13,319 nt of DNA from an uncultured Bacteroidales bacterium (GTDB taxonomy: Bacteria; Bacteroidota; Bacteroidia; Bacteroidales; Paludibacteraceae): assembly GCA_934692905.1 (NCBI GenBank), contig CAKUUM010000047.1:1-13319 (forward strand). The letters are read 5' to 3'. This document shows positions 1-7,801 of this stretch, piece by piece. The notes under the pieces are model-generated. The model was given only the letters and a program-made list of their open reading frames with translations. It made no database searches and had not been told where the DNA came from. The stretch's first letter is position 1. Each line of letters opens with the position of its first letter. The translations under genes were made by a program, and so were the position numbers.

Positions 1-1001
1 GCACTGAGGGTGCAGTCCATGACGGTGAGGGGGTGGAGGGTAAGGGGAGTGAGCGTCATGGTCTTGGGATTGATGAAGCGGACGGGGCGGGTGGTCTGCA
101 GACGGAAACCGACCTCATCGGGGAAACCCATGGTGAAGTCGTCCGTAATGCCCGCGTCGGCAAGCCGTTGCATTTGGTCAATGGAGCAACGGAGATAGTG
201 ACTGCGATGGTACCGCCAGTCGGGGATTGCGGGGGCGAGCGCGGAATCCATGTCCGTAGAGGGCAAGTCGCCGTAGTAGGACGAGTGCAAGCCCAGCAAT
301 GCGCCGCTGTGACGGAGCAGGTTGGCAACGTGGTGATAATCACGTCCTTGCAGGTCGTACTGCGGGTAGTCGTACGCGCGCCCGCGCGTGTACTTTATAA
401 AATATATGCGTGTGGCGTCGGGCAGCAGCCTGTCCTGATTGATGAGCCACGGGAACGTGTAGGCGGGGTCGCCGTGGAGGCTGCGCAGGGCGGTGCGCAC
501 CTGTTGGTATTGCCCGCGGAGGATACCCCCGACGGCTCCGCGGAGGTGGCGGAAATGCGCGATGGTGTCCACGTCGTGGGTGAGGTAGATATGGCTGAAA
601 CCTGCGTCGGGCAGGGGCAGTTCGAGCAGTTTCATCAGGAATCGGGCGTACTCGTCCACGATAGGGATGAGGAGCCGGTTGTTCTGCCCAAGTATGGAGT
701 TGCGGGCAGTGAAGCGACCGTGTTCGTCACGGTCGGCGGTGAGGAGTTCTTCGGCACGCGAAACGAAGAAGAACGTGTTGTAAATCAGGTCGGTATGAAC
801 GACGAGAGTGTCGCCGATACGTTCCACTTCGGGGTGGGCGAAGTCGGGCATGACGAGGTCGGTGCCGAGGTGTCCGCAGGGCATGATGACGACACGGTAA
901 CGGCTCCACTGCGCGGTGTCCGCGGTGTAGCCGACCTGCGCGGCGGCGGTGGCGTCGCCATAGAGCAGGAATGATTTGATGTAGTCAATTATCTCGTTCA
1001 T
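1..1001 (-). CDS. Polysaccharide-deacetylase-like protein (DUF7033-type), C-terminus cut by window edge
   Basis: An open minus-strand frame begins with ATG at 1001 (MNEIIDYIKSFLLYG) and runs 333 codons without a stop to the left edge, so the C-terminus is missing. Residues 1-130 look like the N-terminal domain found before NodB-like domains in Bacteroidetes. Residues 139-147 hold a LTHDVDTI motif, the first metal-binding motif of the carbohydrate esterase 4/NodB fold, and GLHSS at 237-241 fits the second. The usual second histidine of HxxxH is replaced by Tyr243, so ordinary metal-dependent deacetylation is not assured. A conserved-looking block DDFTMGFPDEVGFR lies near residues 287-300. No signal peptide is visible, so the protein is probably cytoplasmic. 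It lies 184 nt downstream of the ABC-F gene on the same strand and may have its own promoter, which I could not identify. The family assignment is recognised by motif; the substrate is unknown. Confidence 0.8.
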   Translation of the reverse strand, partial: MNEIIDYIKSFLLYGDATAAAQVGYTADTAQWSRYRVVIMPCGHLGTDLVMPDFAHPEVERIGDTLVVHTDLIYNTFFFVSRAEELLTADRDEHGRFTARNSILGQNNRLLIPIVDEYARFLMKLLELPLPDAGFSHIYLTHDVDTIAHFRHLRGAVGGILRGQYQQVRTALRSLHGDPAYTFPWLINQDRLLPDATRIYFIKYTRGRAYDYPQYDLQGRDYHHVANLLRHSGALLGLHSSYYGDLPSTDMDSALAPAIPDWRYHRSHYLRCSIDQMQRLADAGITDDFTMGFPDEVGFRLQTTRPVRFINPKTMTLTPLTLHPLTVMDCTLS

Positions 1002-1017
1002 ACTTGGTGGGCAGGTG

Positions 1018-1030
1018 CCTTGCGGCAAGG
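1018..1030. other. Small hairpin in the leader of the deacetylase-like gene
   Basis: CCTTG and CAAGG form a 5-bp stem closed by a 3-nt loop, ending 16 nt before the ATG at 1001. Read on the plus strand, the stem extends to 9 bp through two G-U pairs (1014-1034), but on the transcribed minus strand those become mismatches. No T-run follows, so it is not a terminator. It could affect translation of the gene, but this is only inference. Confidence 0.3.
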
Positions 1031-1063
1031 TGCCAAAAGTGTGAAGTTTTGTTAAATTATTGT

Positions 1064-1140
1064 TGTTTTACCGGTTGTCTATCGGTAGCCTATCCTCTGC
1101 TTATCCCTTGCTTATCCCTTGCTTATCCTCTGCTGTTTGA
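1064..1140. repeat. 11-nt tandem array in the ABC-F/deacetylase gap
   Basis: The clearest part is four exact-length 11-mers at 1091-1134: TATCCTCTGCT, TATCCCTTGCT twice, TATCCTCTGCT. Shifting the phase shows decayed units on either side (TGTTTTACCGG, TTGTCTATCGG, TAGCCTATCCT before, CTGCTGTTTGA after), giving about seven units in 77 nt. It sits between the ABC-F stop and the deacetylase-like start, so it may be in that gene's promoter or leader. An 11-nt unit cannot keep a reading frame, which fits a noncoding role. The period is the same as in the array at 13029-13109. Confidence 0.85.
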
Positions 1141-1185
1141 CCCGAGGGTGTTGCGGCGAAATCCGTTAATAAATGTTTGCATAAA

Positions 1186-2982
1186 TCACGCGTCTTCGCT
1201 GAGGATTTCCCATTCGTACATGCGCTGTTCGATTTCGTGCTTGATGTGGTCGTAGCGCTGGAAGTTGTCGGGCGTCTGGTTGGCGGGGGCGGCAAGGAGG
1301 GTTTCCATGTCCGATTGCTCCTGTTCGAGGCGGGCGATGGCGGCTTCGATGTCCACGATTTGCTTCTCGCGCTTGCGGCGGGCGGCAGAGGCAGCCTTTT
1401 GGGCGGCGTAGGAGGCACTGCCAACTCCCCCTTCCCCCCTCAGAGTGGGGGAGTTCAGAGCGGGACTCTTCTTTTCTAATTCCTGCAAATTGTCGATTTT
1501 CTTGGCGCGGAGGAAGTCGTAGATGCCGCCGAGGTGCTCGCGCACCTTGCCGCCGCCGAACTCATAGACCTTGCTGACCAGCCCGTCGAGGAAGTCGCGG
1601 TCGTGGCTGACCAGTATGACGGTGCCGTTGAAATCGCGCAAGGCTGCCTTGAGGACGTCCTTGGACTGCATATCGAGGTGGTTGGTCGGTTCGTCGAGAA
1701 TGAGGAGGTTGCACGGCTCCAGCAGCAGGCGAATCATCGCCAACCGGCTGCGCTCGCCGCCGGAGAGTACCTTGACCTTCTTCTCGGACGCCTCGCCGCC
1801 AAACATGAAGGCACCTAAGATGTCGCGTATGCGCGTGCGGATGTCGCCAACTGCCACGTTGTCAATCGTTTGGAAGACGGTGAGTTCGCCGTCGAGCAAC
1901 GCGGCTTGGTTCTGCGCGAAATAGCCGATTTTGACGTTGTGCCCGAGGCGGAGCGTGCCCATGTAGTCGAGTTGCCCCATGATACAGCGCACGAGGGTGG
2001 TCTTACCCTCGCCGTTCTTGCCGACGAAAGCCACTTTTTCGCCGCGGCGAATGGTGAACGTGACGCCGGAGAAGACGGTGTGCGTGCCGAAATCCTTGCG
2101 GAGATCCTCCACGATGAGCGGGAAGTCGCCACTGCGCGGGGCAGGCGGAAATCGCAGATTCAGACGGGACGTGTCCTCCTGGTCCACCTCGAGACGCTCG
2201 AGTTTTTCGAGTTGCTTGATGCGCGATTGCACCTGCACGGACTTGGTGGGTTTGTAGCGGAAACGCTCGATGAACTCTTCGGTTTCCTGAATCATCTTCT
2301 GCTGGTTGAGGTAGGCGCGCACCTGCTGCTCGTGCCGCTCGCGGCGGAGTTCGAGGAAATGGCTGTAGTTGACGTTGTAGTCGTAGATGCGCCCGAGAGT
2401 GATTTCGATGGTGCGCGTGGTGACGTTGTCGATGAACGCGCGGTCGTGGCTGACGAGGACAAGGGCACTGTTGTTGGTGCGCAGGAAATCCTCCAGCCAC
2501 TGGATAGACTCGATGTCGAGGTGGTTGGTTGGCTCGTCAAGAAGCAGTAAATCAGGGTGTTGCAGCAGAATCTTGGCGAGTTCGATACGCATGCGCCAGC
2601 CGCCGGAGAACTCGGAGCAGGGGCGGTCGAAATCCTTGCGCTCGAAGCCGAGTCCGATGATGGTGCGATCCATCTCGGCGATGTGGCGCGCCTGCTCTTG
2701 CGGGTCTTCGTCGTGGAAGACCTGCATAACGTCCTCGCGGAGGGTGCGCCCGTCGATGTGCATCATCACCTGCGGCAGGTAGCCGATGGTGAGGTCGGCA
2801 TCGCGCGAGATACGCCCCGAAGTGGGGTGCTCGATGCCTGCGAGGAGTTTGAGAAGGGTGGATTTGCCCGCGCCGTTCTTGCCGACAAGGGCGATGCGGT
2901 CCTTCGGGTTGATGAGGAAGGAGATGTCGTCCAAGACGGGGCGTGACGAAAATTCTATGCTGAGATGCTCAACGCTAACCAT
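1186..2982 (-). CDS. ABC-F family ATPase (YheS/Uup-like), cytoplasmic, ribosome-associated class
   Basis: A 598-residue soluble protein with two ATP-binding cassettes and no membrane segment, the hallmark of ABC-F proteins, which act on the ribosome in translation or antibiotic protection. Cassette 1 has Walker A GKNGAGKST (34-42), signature SGGWRMR (126-132) and Walker B LLLLDEPTNHLD (145-156). Cassette 2 has GKNGEGKTT (322-330), LSGGERSR (407-414) and LLILDEPTNHLD (426-437). Both keep the catalytic Glu. The linker holds the expected FRYKPTKSVQVQSR stretch (241-254), and the C-terminus is a charged coiled coil (about 527-590). Between the Q-loop GYLPQ (67-71) and the signature, the helical subdomain is shorter than in YheS-type relatives I can recall. 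A palindromic repeat is read through in frame at residues 510-520. It starts 71 nt after the dehydratase gene and may belong to the same transcript. Which ABC-F subgroup it belongs to is not certain. Confidence 0.95.
   Translation of the reverse strand: MVSVEHLSIEFSSRPVLDDISFLINPKDRIALVGKNGAGKSTLLKLLAGIEHPTSGRISRDADLTIGYLPQVMMHIDGRTLREDVMQVFHDEDPQEQARHIAEMDRTIIGLGFERKDFDRPCSEFSGGWRMRIELAKILLQHPDLLLLDEPTNHLDIESIQWLEDFLRTNNSALVLVSHDRAFIDNVTTRTIEITLGRIYDYNVNYSHFLELRRERHEQQVRAYLNQQKMIQETEEFIERFRYKPTKSVQVQSRIKQLEKLERLEVDQEDTSRLNLRFPPAPRSGDFPLIVEDLRKDFGTHTVFSGVTFTIRRGEKVAFVGKNGEGKTTLVRCIMGQLDYMGTLRLGHNVKIGYFAQNQAALLDGELTVFQTIDNVAVGDIRTRIRDILGAFMFGGEASEKKVKVLSGGERSRLAMIRLLLEPCNLLILDEPTNHLDMQSKDVLKAALRDFNGTVILVSHDRDFLDGLVSKVYEFGGGKVREHLGGIYDFLRAKKIDNLQELEKKSPALNSPTLRGEGGVGSASYAAQKAASAARRKREKQIVDIEAAIARLEQEQSDMETLLAAPANQTPDNFQRYDHIKHEIEQRMYEWEILSEDA
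1423..1455. repeat. 33-nt palindromic element read through inside the ABC-F gene
   Basis: Perfect 9-nt arms AACTCCCCC (1423-1431) and GGGGGAGTT (1447-1455) enclose a 15-nt GC-rich centre. The element is exactly 11 codons and encodes NSPTLRGEGGV, at the junction of cassette 2 and the C-terminal coiled coil, a spot where extra residues should be tolerated. Similar CTCCC/GGGAG hairpin repeats are familiar from Bacteroidetes genomes, usually between genes. Confidence 0.65.
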
Positions 2983-2989
2983 TCAGTTG

Positions 2990-3025
2990 TTTACGATTTA
3001 CTAATTTACGATGTACGATTTGTCG
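2990..3025. repeat. 7-nt tandem array before the ABC-F gene
   Basis: On the plus strand the units are TTTACGA (2990), TTTACTA (2997), one extra A, TTTACGA (3005), TGTACGA (3012) and TTTGTCG (3019). On the transcribed strand the consensus is TCGTAAA. The array ends 8 nt before the ABC-F start codon, so it forms most of that gene's upstream gap and may act as leader sequence. It runs directly into an 11-nt repeat at TTTGTCG. Confidence 0.8.
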
Positions 3026-3040
3026 CGGGTGTATCGCGGG
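3019..3040. repeat. Two-unit 11-nt repeat adjoining the heptamer array
   Basis: TTTGTCGCGGG and TGTATCGCGGG share TCGCGGGT exactly 11 nt apart (3023 and 3034). Only two clear units are present. The TTTGTCG start is the same sequence that joins the 7-nt and 11-nt arrays at 13029. Confidence 0.6.
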
Positions 3041-3053
3041 TCGGCTGTATCGT

Positions 3054-5039
3054 TTAGAACGGGTCGGGGGCATTGGGATTGGCGTCCAACTGCTCGTAAA
3101 CGGAGTTCTTGCTGATAAATTCGGGCACGATATGCTTCATCTGCCGCACGGTGGTGAAGATTTTGTCCTCGTGGGAGATGGCTATCAGTTGGTTGATGTC
3201 GGCACTGATAGCATCGAAATCGTACTCGCGCACGCGCGCAATCATGATCTTTTCGTTGGTGGTGGGCAGGGTGGTCTCCTTCTGGTTGAGCAACTCCTCG
3301 TAGAGTTTCTCGCCCGGGCGCAGACCCGTGAAGGTGATTTGTATGTCCTTGCCCGGGGTGAAGCCCGCGAGACGTATCATGTTCTTCGCCAAATCGGCGA
3401 TTTTGACGGGGTGCCCCATGTCGAAAACAAAGATTTCACCGCCGTTGCCGAGTGTCGCCGCCTCCATGACGAGGGTGCAGGCTTCGGGGATGGTCATGAA
3501 GTAGCGGATGATGTCGGGGTGCGTCACCGTGACGGGTCCGCCCGCGGCTATCTGCTTCTTGAAGTAAGGTATGACGGAGCCGTTGCTGCCGAGCACGTTG
3601 CCGAAGCGCGTGGTGATGAACTTGGTGGTGCCGGGGTTGGTGGCGTGCAGTTTGTTGAACAGCGACTGCACGTAGATTTCAGCGATACGCTTGCTGGCGC
3701 CCATGATGTTGGTGGGGTTGACGGCCTTGTCGGTGGATATCATCACAAAGCGTTCTGTGCCGTACTTGACCGCCATGTCCGCCATGTTTTTCGTGCCCAT
3801 GACGTTGGCCTGAATCGCCTCGTTGGGGTGGCTCTCCATGAGGGGCACGTGCTTGTAGGCGGCGGCGTGGAAGACCACGTCGGGGCGGAAATCGCGGAAG
3901 ACCTCCTCCACGCGCTCACGGTTGCGGACATCGCCGATGAGGGGTATGAAACGTATCTCGGGGAAGTCGTTGCGGAGGTCGAGGGTGATGTCGTGGAGGG
4001 GCGACTCCGCCTGCTCGAGAAGGACGATGGCTTTGGGCTGGTACTTGGTGATTTGGCGCACCAACTCGCTGCCGATACTGCCTGCGGCTCCGCTGACAAG
4101 GGCGATTTTGCCGCTGATGATTTGGCGAACATTGTCGGTGTTGATGTTGATGGTCGGGCGCTCCAGCAGGTCCTCCACCTGTATGGAATTGATACGCCCG
4201 ATACGCGCCGCGAGGTTTTCCGTGTTGTCAGTCGTGCTCTCCCAGTCGGTGAAATATGGTGTAGTGAGGATACGTATGTCGTTGTCCAAGAAGATGTTGA
4301 GGTCGCGCGATGGCGAGATGGACCGCATCTTGAGGGGCGAGACGATGACACTTTGGATGTTGTGCGCCTTCATGTACTTGATGAGGTCGTTGTTGAGGTG
4401 GTGAATATGCATACCCACCAAGTCGAAATTGCTGTTTTCATCGGCATCGCAGATGAATCCGACGGGTTTGTAGGGCGAGTTGCCCGCACTGCGGAGCATC
4501 TTGGCGATGGCAACGCCGGCAGACTGGATGCCATAAATCATCACTTTGGGATTGGAATAGCCGCGTACGTATTCAAAGAGTGTCTTTGTGCTGATTCGCA
4601 GGCAGAACAGCCCTACGCTGGCAATGAAGGCGTAGATGATGGTAACCGTGGTGTAAAAAGGTTGTATATGCGTGATTGCCAGTACAATATAGTTGATAAT
4701 GATGTACCCTATAGTCGCTGAAAATACGGACAACAGTACCTTGATGGCATCAATAAATGTGGAATAGCGCAGGATGCCTGCATATGTATGGAATACCCAA
4801 AACATAATGGTTTGCACACCCAACATCACCAGCATCTGCCCCCATATAGGCAATACTTCCGTGGGTTGCGAATAGGTGAACAGCCCCTTCCCGAGCATAT
4901 AACTCAGCAGGAATGCCGCAACACACAAGGCTAAATCCAACAACAGCACTGCCCAACGCGGCAGGTAGCCTAAGGAGGCGGTGTGCTCGAAGATGTCGGA
5001 ACTTTTGAGTTCCTTGAGACGTAAATTACTCTGTTTCAT
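3054..5039 (-). CDS. Membrane nucleoside-diphosphate-sugar 4,6-dehydratase-like protein (CapD/WbpM/PglF family)
   Basis: This 661-residue protein has four N-terminal membrane helices (about 30-50, 64-88, 98-122, 127-148), a Rossmann-like regulatory domain starting at VMIYGIQSAG (about 166-175), and a C-terminal short-chain dehydrogenase domain. The NAD-binding loop is GAAGSIGSE (317-325). The active site shows STDK (435-438) and MGASK (446-450), the Met-xxx-Lys form that replaces Tyr-xxx-Lys in UDP-GlcNAc 4,6-dehydratases such as WbpM, PglF and FlaA1. The length matches the long membrane-bound members. It is expected to make UDP-4-keto-6-deoxy sugars at the inner face of the cytoplasmic membrane for capsule, O-antigen or glycoprotein. 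It starts 4 nt after the uvrA stop, so it should be co-transcribed with and translationally close to uvrA. The family is clear; the exact sugar product is not. Confidence 0.93.
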   Translation of the reverse strand: MKQSNLRLKELKSSDIFEHTASLGYLPRWAVLLLDLALCVAAFLLSYMLGKGLFTYSQPTEVLPIWGQMLVMLGVQTIMFWVFHTYAGILRYSTFIDAIKVLLSVFSATIGYIIINYIVLAITHIQPFYTTVTIIYAFIASVGLFCLRISTKTLFEYVRGYSNPKVMIYGIQSAGVAIAKMLRSAGNSPYKPVGFICDADENSNFDLVGMHIHHLNNDLIKYMKAHNIQSVIVSPLKMRSISPSRDLNIFLDNDIRILTTPYFTDWESTTDNTENLAARIGRINSIQVEDLLERPTININTDNVRQIISGKIALVSGAAGSIGSELVRQITKYQPKAIVLLEQAESPLHDITLDLRNDFPEIRFIPLIGDVRNRERVEEVFRDFRPDVVFHAAAYKHVPLMESHPNEAIQANVMGTKNMADMAVKYGTERFVMISTDKAVNPTNIMGASKRIAEIYVQSLFNKLHATNPGTTKFITTRFGNVLGSNGSVIPYFKKQIAAGGPVTVTHPDIIRYFMTIPEACTLVMEAATLGNGGEIFVFDMGHPVKIADLAKNMIRLAGFTPGKDIQITFTGLRPGEKLYEELLNQKETTLPTTNEKIMIARVREYDFDAISADINQLIAISHEDKIFTTVRQMKHIVPEFISKNSVYEQLDANPNAPDPF

Positions 5040-5043
5040 GTCG

Positions 5044-7800
5044 TTATTTGAATGTGTTTTTGGTTATTTCGCATAGTGCCTGCCCCGTGTAACTGTCAGG
5101 ACATTGCATGATTTGTTCGGGTGTGCCTTCCGCCACGATGTGTCCGCCTTCGTCGCCGCCCTCCTTGCCGAGGTCGATGACGTGGTCTGCCGCGAGAATG
5201 ACCATCGGGTTGTGCTCGATGATGAGTACGGTGTGTCCGCGACTGATGAGGGCATTCAATGCGCTGAGCAGCACGTCAATATCACGGCGGTGAAGCCCTG
5301 TGGTGGGCTCGTCGAAAATGAAAAGGGTGGGGGTGGCGTTCTCCTGCGCGAGGAACGATGCCAACTTCACGCGCTGGCTCTCGCCGCCGGAGAGGGTGCT
5401 GCCAGGTTGCCCGAGTTTCACATAGCCGATGCCGACGTCCTGCAGGGGCTTGAGGCGGGCGACAATCTTCTTGCAGGCAGGATCTTCCGAGAAGAAATCA
5501 ATGGCTTGATTGACAGTCATTTCCAGCACGTCGTAGATATTCTTGCCGCGGTATTGCACGTCCAGCACATCCTGTTTGAAACGCTTGCCGTGGCACTGGT
5601 CGCAGACCATTGTGATGTCCGCCATAAACTGCATCTCGATGGTGATGGTGCCTTCGCCTTGGCACTCCTCACAACGCCCGCCGGGGGTGTTGAACGAGAA
5701 GTGTGCGGGCGTGAAGCCCATTTGTCGGCTGAGTTGCTGGTCGGCAAACAGCCGTCGTATCTCGTCGTACGCCTTGAGGTAGGTGACGGGGTTAGAGCGC
5801 GATGATTTGGAGAGCGGGTTCTGGTCCACGTACTCCACGTTTTGCACCAAATGCAGGCTTCCGCGGAGGCTGCCGAAGTCGCCCGTGCGCTCGGCGATGC
5901 CGCCGTAGTGCTTCTTCAGGGCAGGGTAGAGCACCTTGCTCACCAGCGACGACTTGCCGCTGCCGCTCACGCCCGTCACTACGGTCATCACGTTGAGCGG
6001 GAAGCGCACATCAATGTTTTTGAGGTTGTTCTCGGCGGCACCGACTACCTCGATATAGTTGTTCCACGGACGGCGGTATGGCGGTATGGAATAGGTGAGT
6101 TCCTCCGTCTTTGGCGGACCGGCATACACCACTTCGCCGCCGTGTCTGCCTGCCGCAGGACCAATCTCGATGATGTAATCGGCGGCGCGTTGTATCTCCT
6201 CGTCGTGCTCCACCACCACGATGGTGTTGCCGAGGTCGCGCAGTTCTTTCAGCACGTGAATCAGCCGGTGTGTATCGCGCGGGTGAAGCCCGATACTGGG
6301 TTCGTCCAGCACATATAGTGAACCTACAAGGCTGCTGCCCAACGACTTAGCCAATGTGATACGCTGGCTCTCTCCCCCCGACAAAGTGGAAGAGGTGCGG
6401 TTGAGGGTCAGGTAACTCAATCCCACGTCTTCCATAAACTGGAGGCGTGAACGTATTTCTACAAGCAGTTGCTGTACAGCCAGTTGCTCGTTGTCAGTCA
6501 GTTGCAGATTATCAAACCACACCATGAGGTCGCTGATGGACATCTGGCAGAGTTCGGTGATGGCTTTGCCGCCCACCTGCACATATTGTGCCTCTTTGCG
6601 CAGCCTGAGTCCCTCACAATCAGGGCAAACCGCCTTCCCGCGATAGCGGCTGAGCATGACGCGGTACTGAATCTTGGCATACTGCTTGCTCTCCAACTCG
6701 TGGAAGAAGTCGTTGAGCCCGTGGAAATACTTGTTGCCCGTCCAAATCAACTGTTTCTGCTCGTGCGTGAGGGCGTAGAACGGCGTATGGACGGGGAAGT
6801 CGAACTTGTCCGCGTTATAGACGAGGGCATCGTTCCACAGGCTCATCTTCTCGCCGCGCCAGCAGGCAATAGCGCCGTCGTACACGGACAGCGACTTATC
6901 CGGCACCACCAAATCGGGGTCAATGCCAATCACGTTGCCGAACCCGCCGCACGTAGGGCAGGCACCCAACGGGTTGTTGAAATCGAACAAGTGCTCCGAC
7001 GGCTCCACAAACGTAATGCCGTCAGCCTCGAAACGCTCGGAGAAAGTGTGTATTTCTGCCGGTGCATTGGGTGGGGTGATATGGAGCAGACATTCGCCTT
7101 TTCCTTCAAAAAACGCCGTTTGAACGGAGTCCGCAAAGCGATTCAGTGTCGCCTGCTCGCCATCTGCCACCACACGGTCCACCAATAAATAGATGTGGTC
7201 GGCACTTTGCAGCGTGGTGGAATTGATACGCAACGTGTCGCCGCTGCCGTCTTCGTTGAGGTGGTACAGACGCGAGAATCCCTGTTGTTGCCAAACCTTC
7301 AACTTGTCCGCAAGCGTCTGATTATCAGTAATAATAGGGGAGAGTAGCAATACTTTTGCGCCCACAGCCTGTTGCCGCAGACACTCCACCACGTCCTGCA
7401 CCGTATGGCGCTTCACCTCTTGTCCGCTGACGGGCGAGGTGGTGTGTCCCGCGCGCGCGAACAATAGTTTCATATAGTCGTAAATCTCCGTGACAGTGCC
7501 CACCGTGCTGCGCGGATTGCGTGTTGTCACTTTCTGCTCTATGGCAATGGCGGGCGGAATGCCGTCGATGCTGTCCACATCGGGCTTCTGCATACGCCCG
7601 AGAAACTGCCGCGCGTATGCGCTCAGGCTCTCCACATAGCGGCGTTGCCCCTCTGCAAACAACGTGTCAAACGCCAGCGATGACTTGCCGCTACCGCTCA
7701 CGCCCGTAATCACCACCAATTTGTTCCTCGGAATATCCACCGAGATATTCTTCAGGTTGTGCGTACGGGCACCTTGAATATGTATGACGTCTTCTGCCAA
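5044..7800 (-). CDS. uvrA: UvrA-type excinuclease ABC subunit A, with TTG start
   Basis: A 918-residue DNA-damage recognition ATPase of nucleotide excision repair. Walker A motifs GVSGSGKS lie at 33-40 and 610-617; signatures LSGGESQR at 473-480 and 803-810; Walker B LDEPSIGLHP (498-507) and FDEPTTGLHR (829-838). The UvrB-binding region (about 120-240) is present, which argues against the UvrA2 class lacking it. The C-terminal zinc finger is intact (C710, C713, C733, C736). The first finger keeps only its second pair (C281, C284); where CxxC is expected the sequence reads FEADGIT. C392/C395 are also present. TTG at 7800 is the only plausible start: an in-frame TAG lies at 7812-7810, no ATG or GTG lies between, and MAEDVIHIQGARTHN is the normal N-terminus. 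One base separates it from the HU-LysM stop, suggesting translational coupling. Bacteroidetes often carry two UvrA paralogues, and this may be the less canonical one. Confidence 0.96.
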   Translation of the reverse strand: MAEDVIHIQGARTHNLKNISVDIPRNKLVVITGVSGSGKSSLAFDTLFAEGQRRYVESLSAYARQFLGRMQKPDVDSIDGIPPAIAIEQKVTTRNPRSTVGTVTEIYDYMKLLFARAGHTTSPVSGQEVKRHTVQDVVECLRQQAVGAKVLLLSPIITDNQTLADKLKVWQQQGFSRLYHLNEDGSGDTLRINSTTLQSADHIYLLVDRVVADGEQATLNRFADSVQTAFFEGKGECLLHITPPNAPAEIHTFSERFEADGITFVEPSEHLFDFNNPLGACPTCGGFGNVIGIDPDLVVPDKSLSVYDGAIACWRGEKMSLWNDALVYNADKFDFPVHTPFYALTHEQKQLIWTGNKYFHGLNDFFHELESKQYAKIQYRVMLSRYRGKAVCPDCEGLRLRKEAQYVQVGGKAITELCQMSISDLMVWFDNLQLTDNEQLAVQQLLVEIRSRLQFMEDVGLSYLTLNRTSSTLSGGESQRITLAKSLGSSLVGSLYVLDEPSIGLHPRDTHRLIHVLKELRDLGNTIVVVEHDEEIQRAADYIIEIGPAAGRHGGEVVYAGPPKTEELTYSIPPYRRPWNNYIEVVGAAENNLKNIDVRFPLNVMTVVTGVSGSGKSSLVSKVLYPALKKHYGGIAERTGDFGSLRGSLHLVQNVEYVDQNPLSKSSRSNPVTYLKAYDEIRRLFADQQLSRQMGFTPAHFSFNTPGGRCEECQGEGTITIEMQFMADITMVCDQCHGKRFKQDVLDVQYRGKNIYDVLEMTVNQAIDFFSEDPACKKIVARLKPLQDVGIGYVKLGQPGSTLSGGESQRVKLASFLAQENATPTLFIFDEPTTGLHRRDIDVLLSALNALISRGHTVLIIEHNPMVILAADHVIDLGKEGGDEGGHIVAEGTPEQIMQCPDSYTGQALCEITKNTFK

Positions 7801-7801
7801 T

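Noticed and set aside
33..974. 313-codon plus-strand open frame opposite the deacetylase-like gene
   Set aside because: The minus strand reads continuously as a protein with HDVD and GLHSS motifs; the plus frame has no domain and is a shadow.
1034..1041. Possible promoter -7 box (CACTTTTG on the minus strand) for the deacetylase-like gene
   Set aside because: The first base of TAnnTTTG is wrong, and no TTTG lies about 20 nt upstream.
1069..1087. 7-bp stem (TACCG/CGGTA with a wobble) as a terminator between ABC-F and the deacetylase-like gene
   Set aside because: No T-run follows on the transcribed strand, and the symmetry overlaps the decayed part of the 11-nt array, so it may be incidental.
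1870..2550. 226-codon plus-strand frame opposite the ABC-F gene
   Set aside because: It is the complement of an intact ABC-F coding region and shows no domain of its own.
3132..4721. 529-codon plus-strand open frame opposite the dehydratase gene
   Set aside because: The minus-strand frame encodes a clear CapD/WbpM-type protein with all motifs; the opposite frame gives a low-quality Val/Gly/His-rich protein with no recognisable domain and is open because of GC-rich codon use.
6469..7188. 239-codon plus-strand frame opposite uvrA
   Set aside because: It lies wholly within the well-supported uvrA gene and has no family resemblance.
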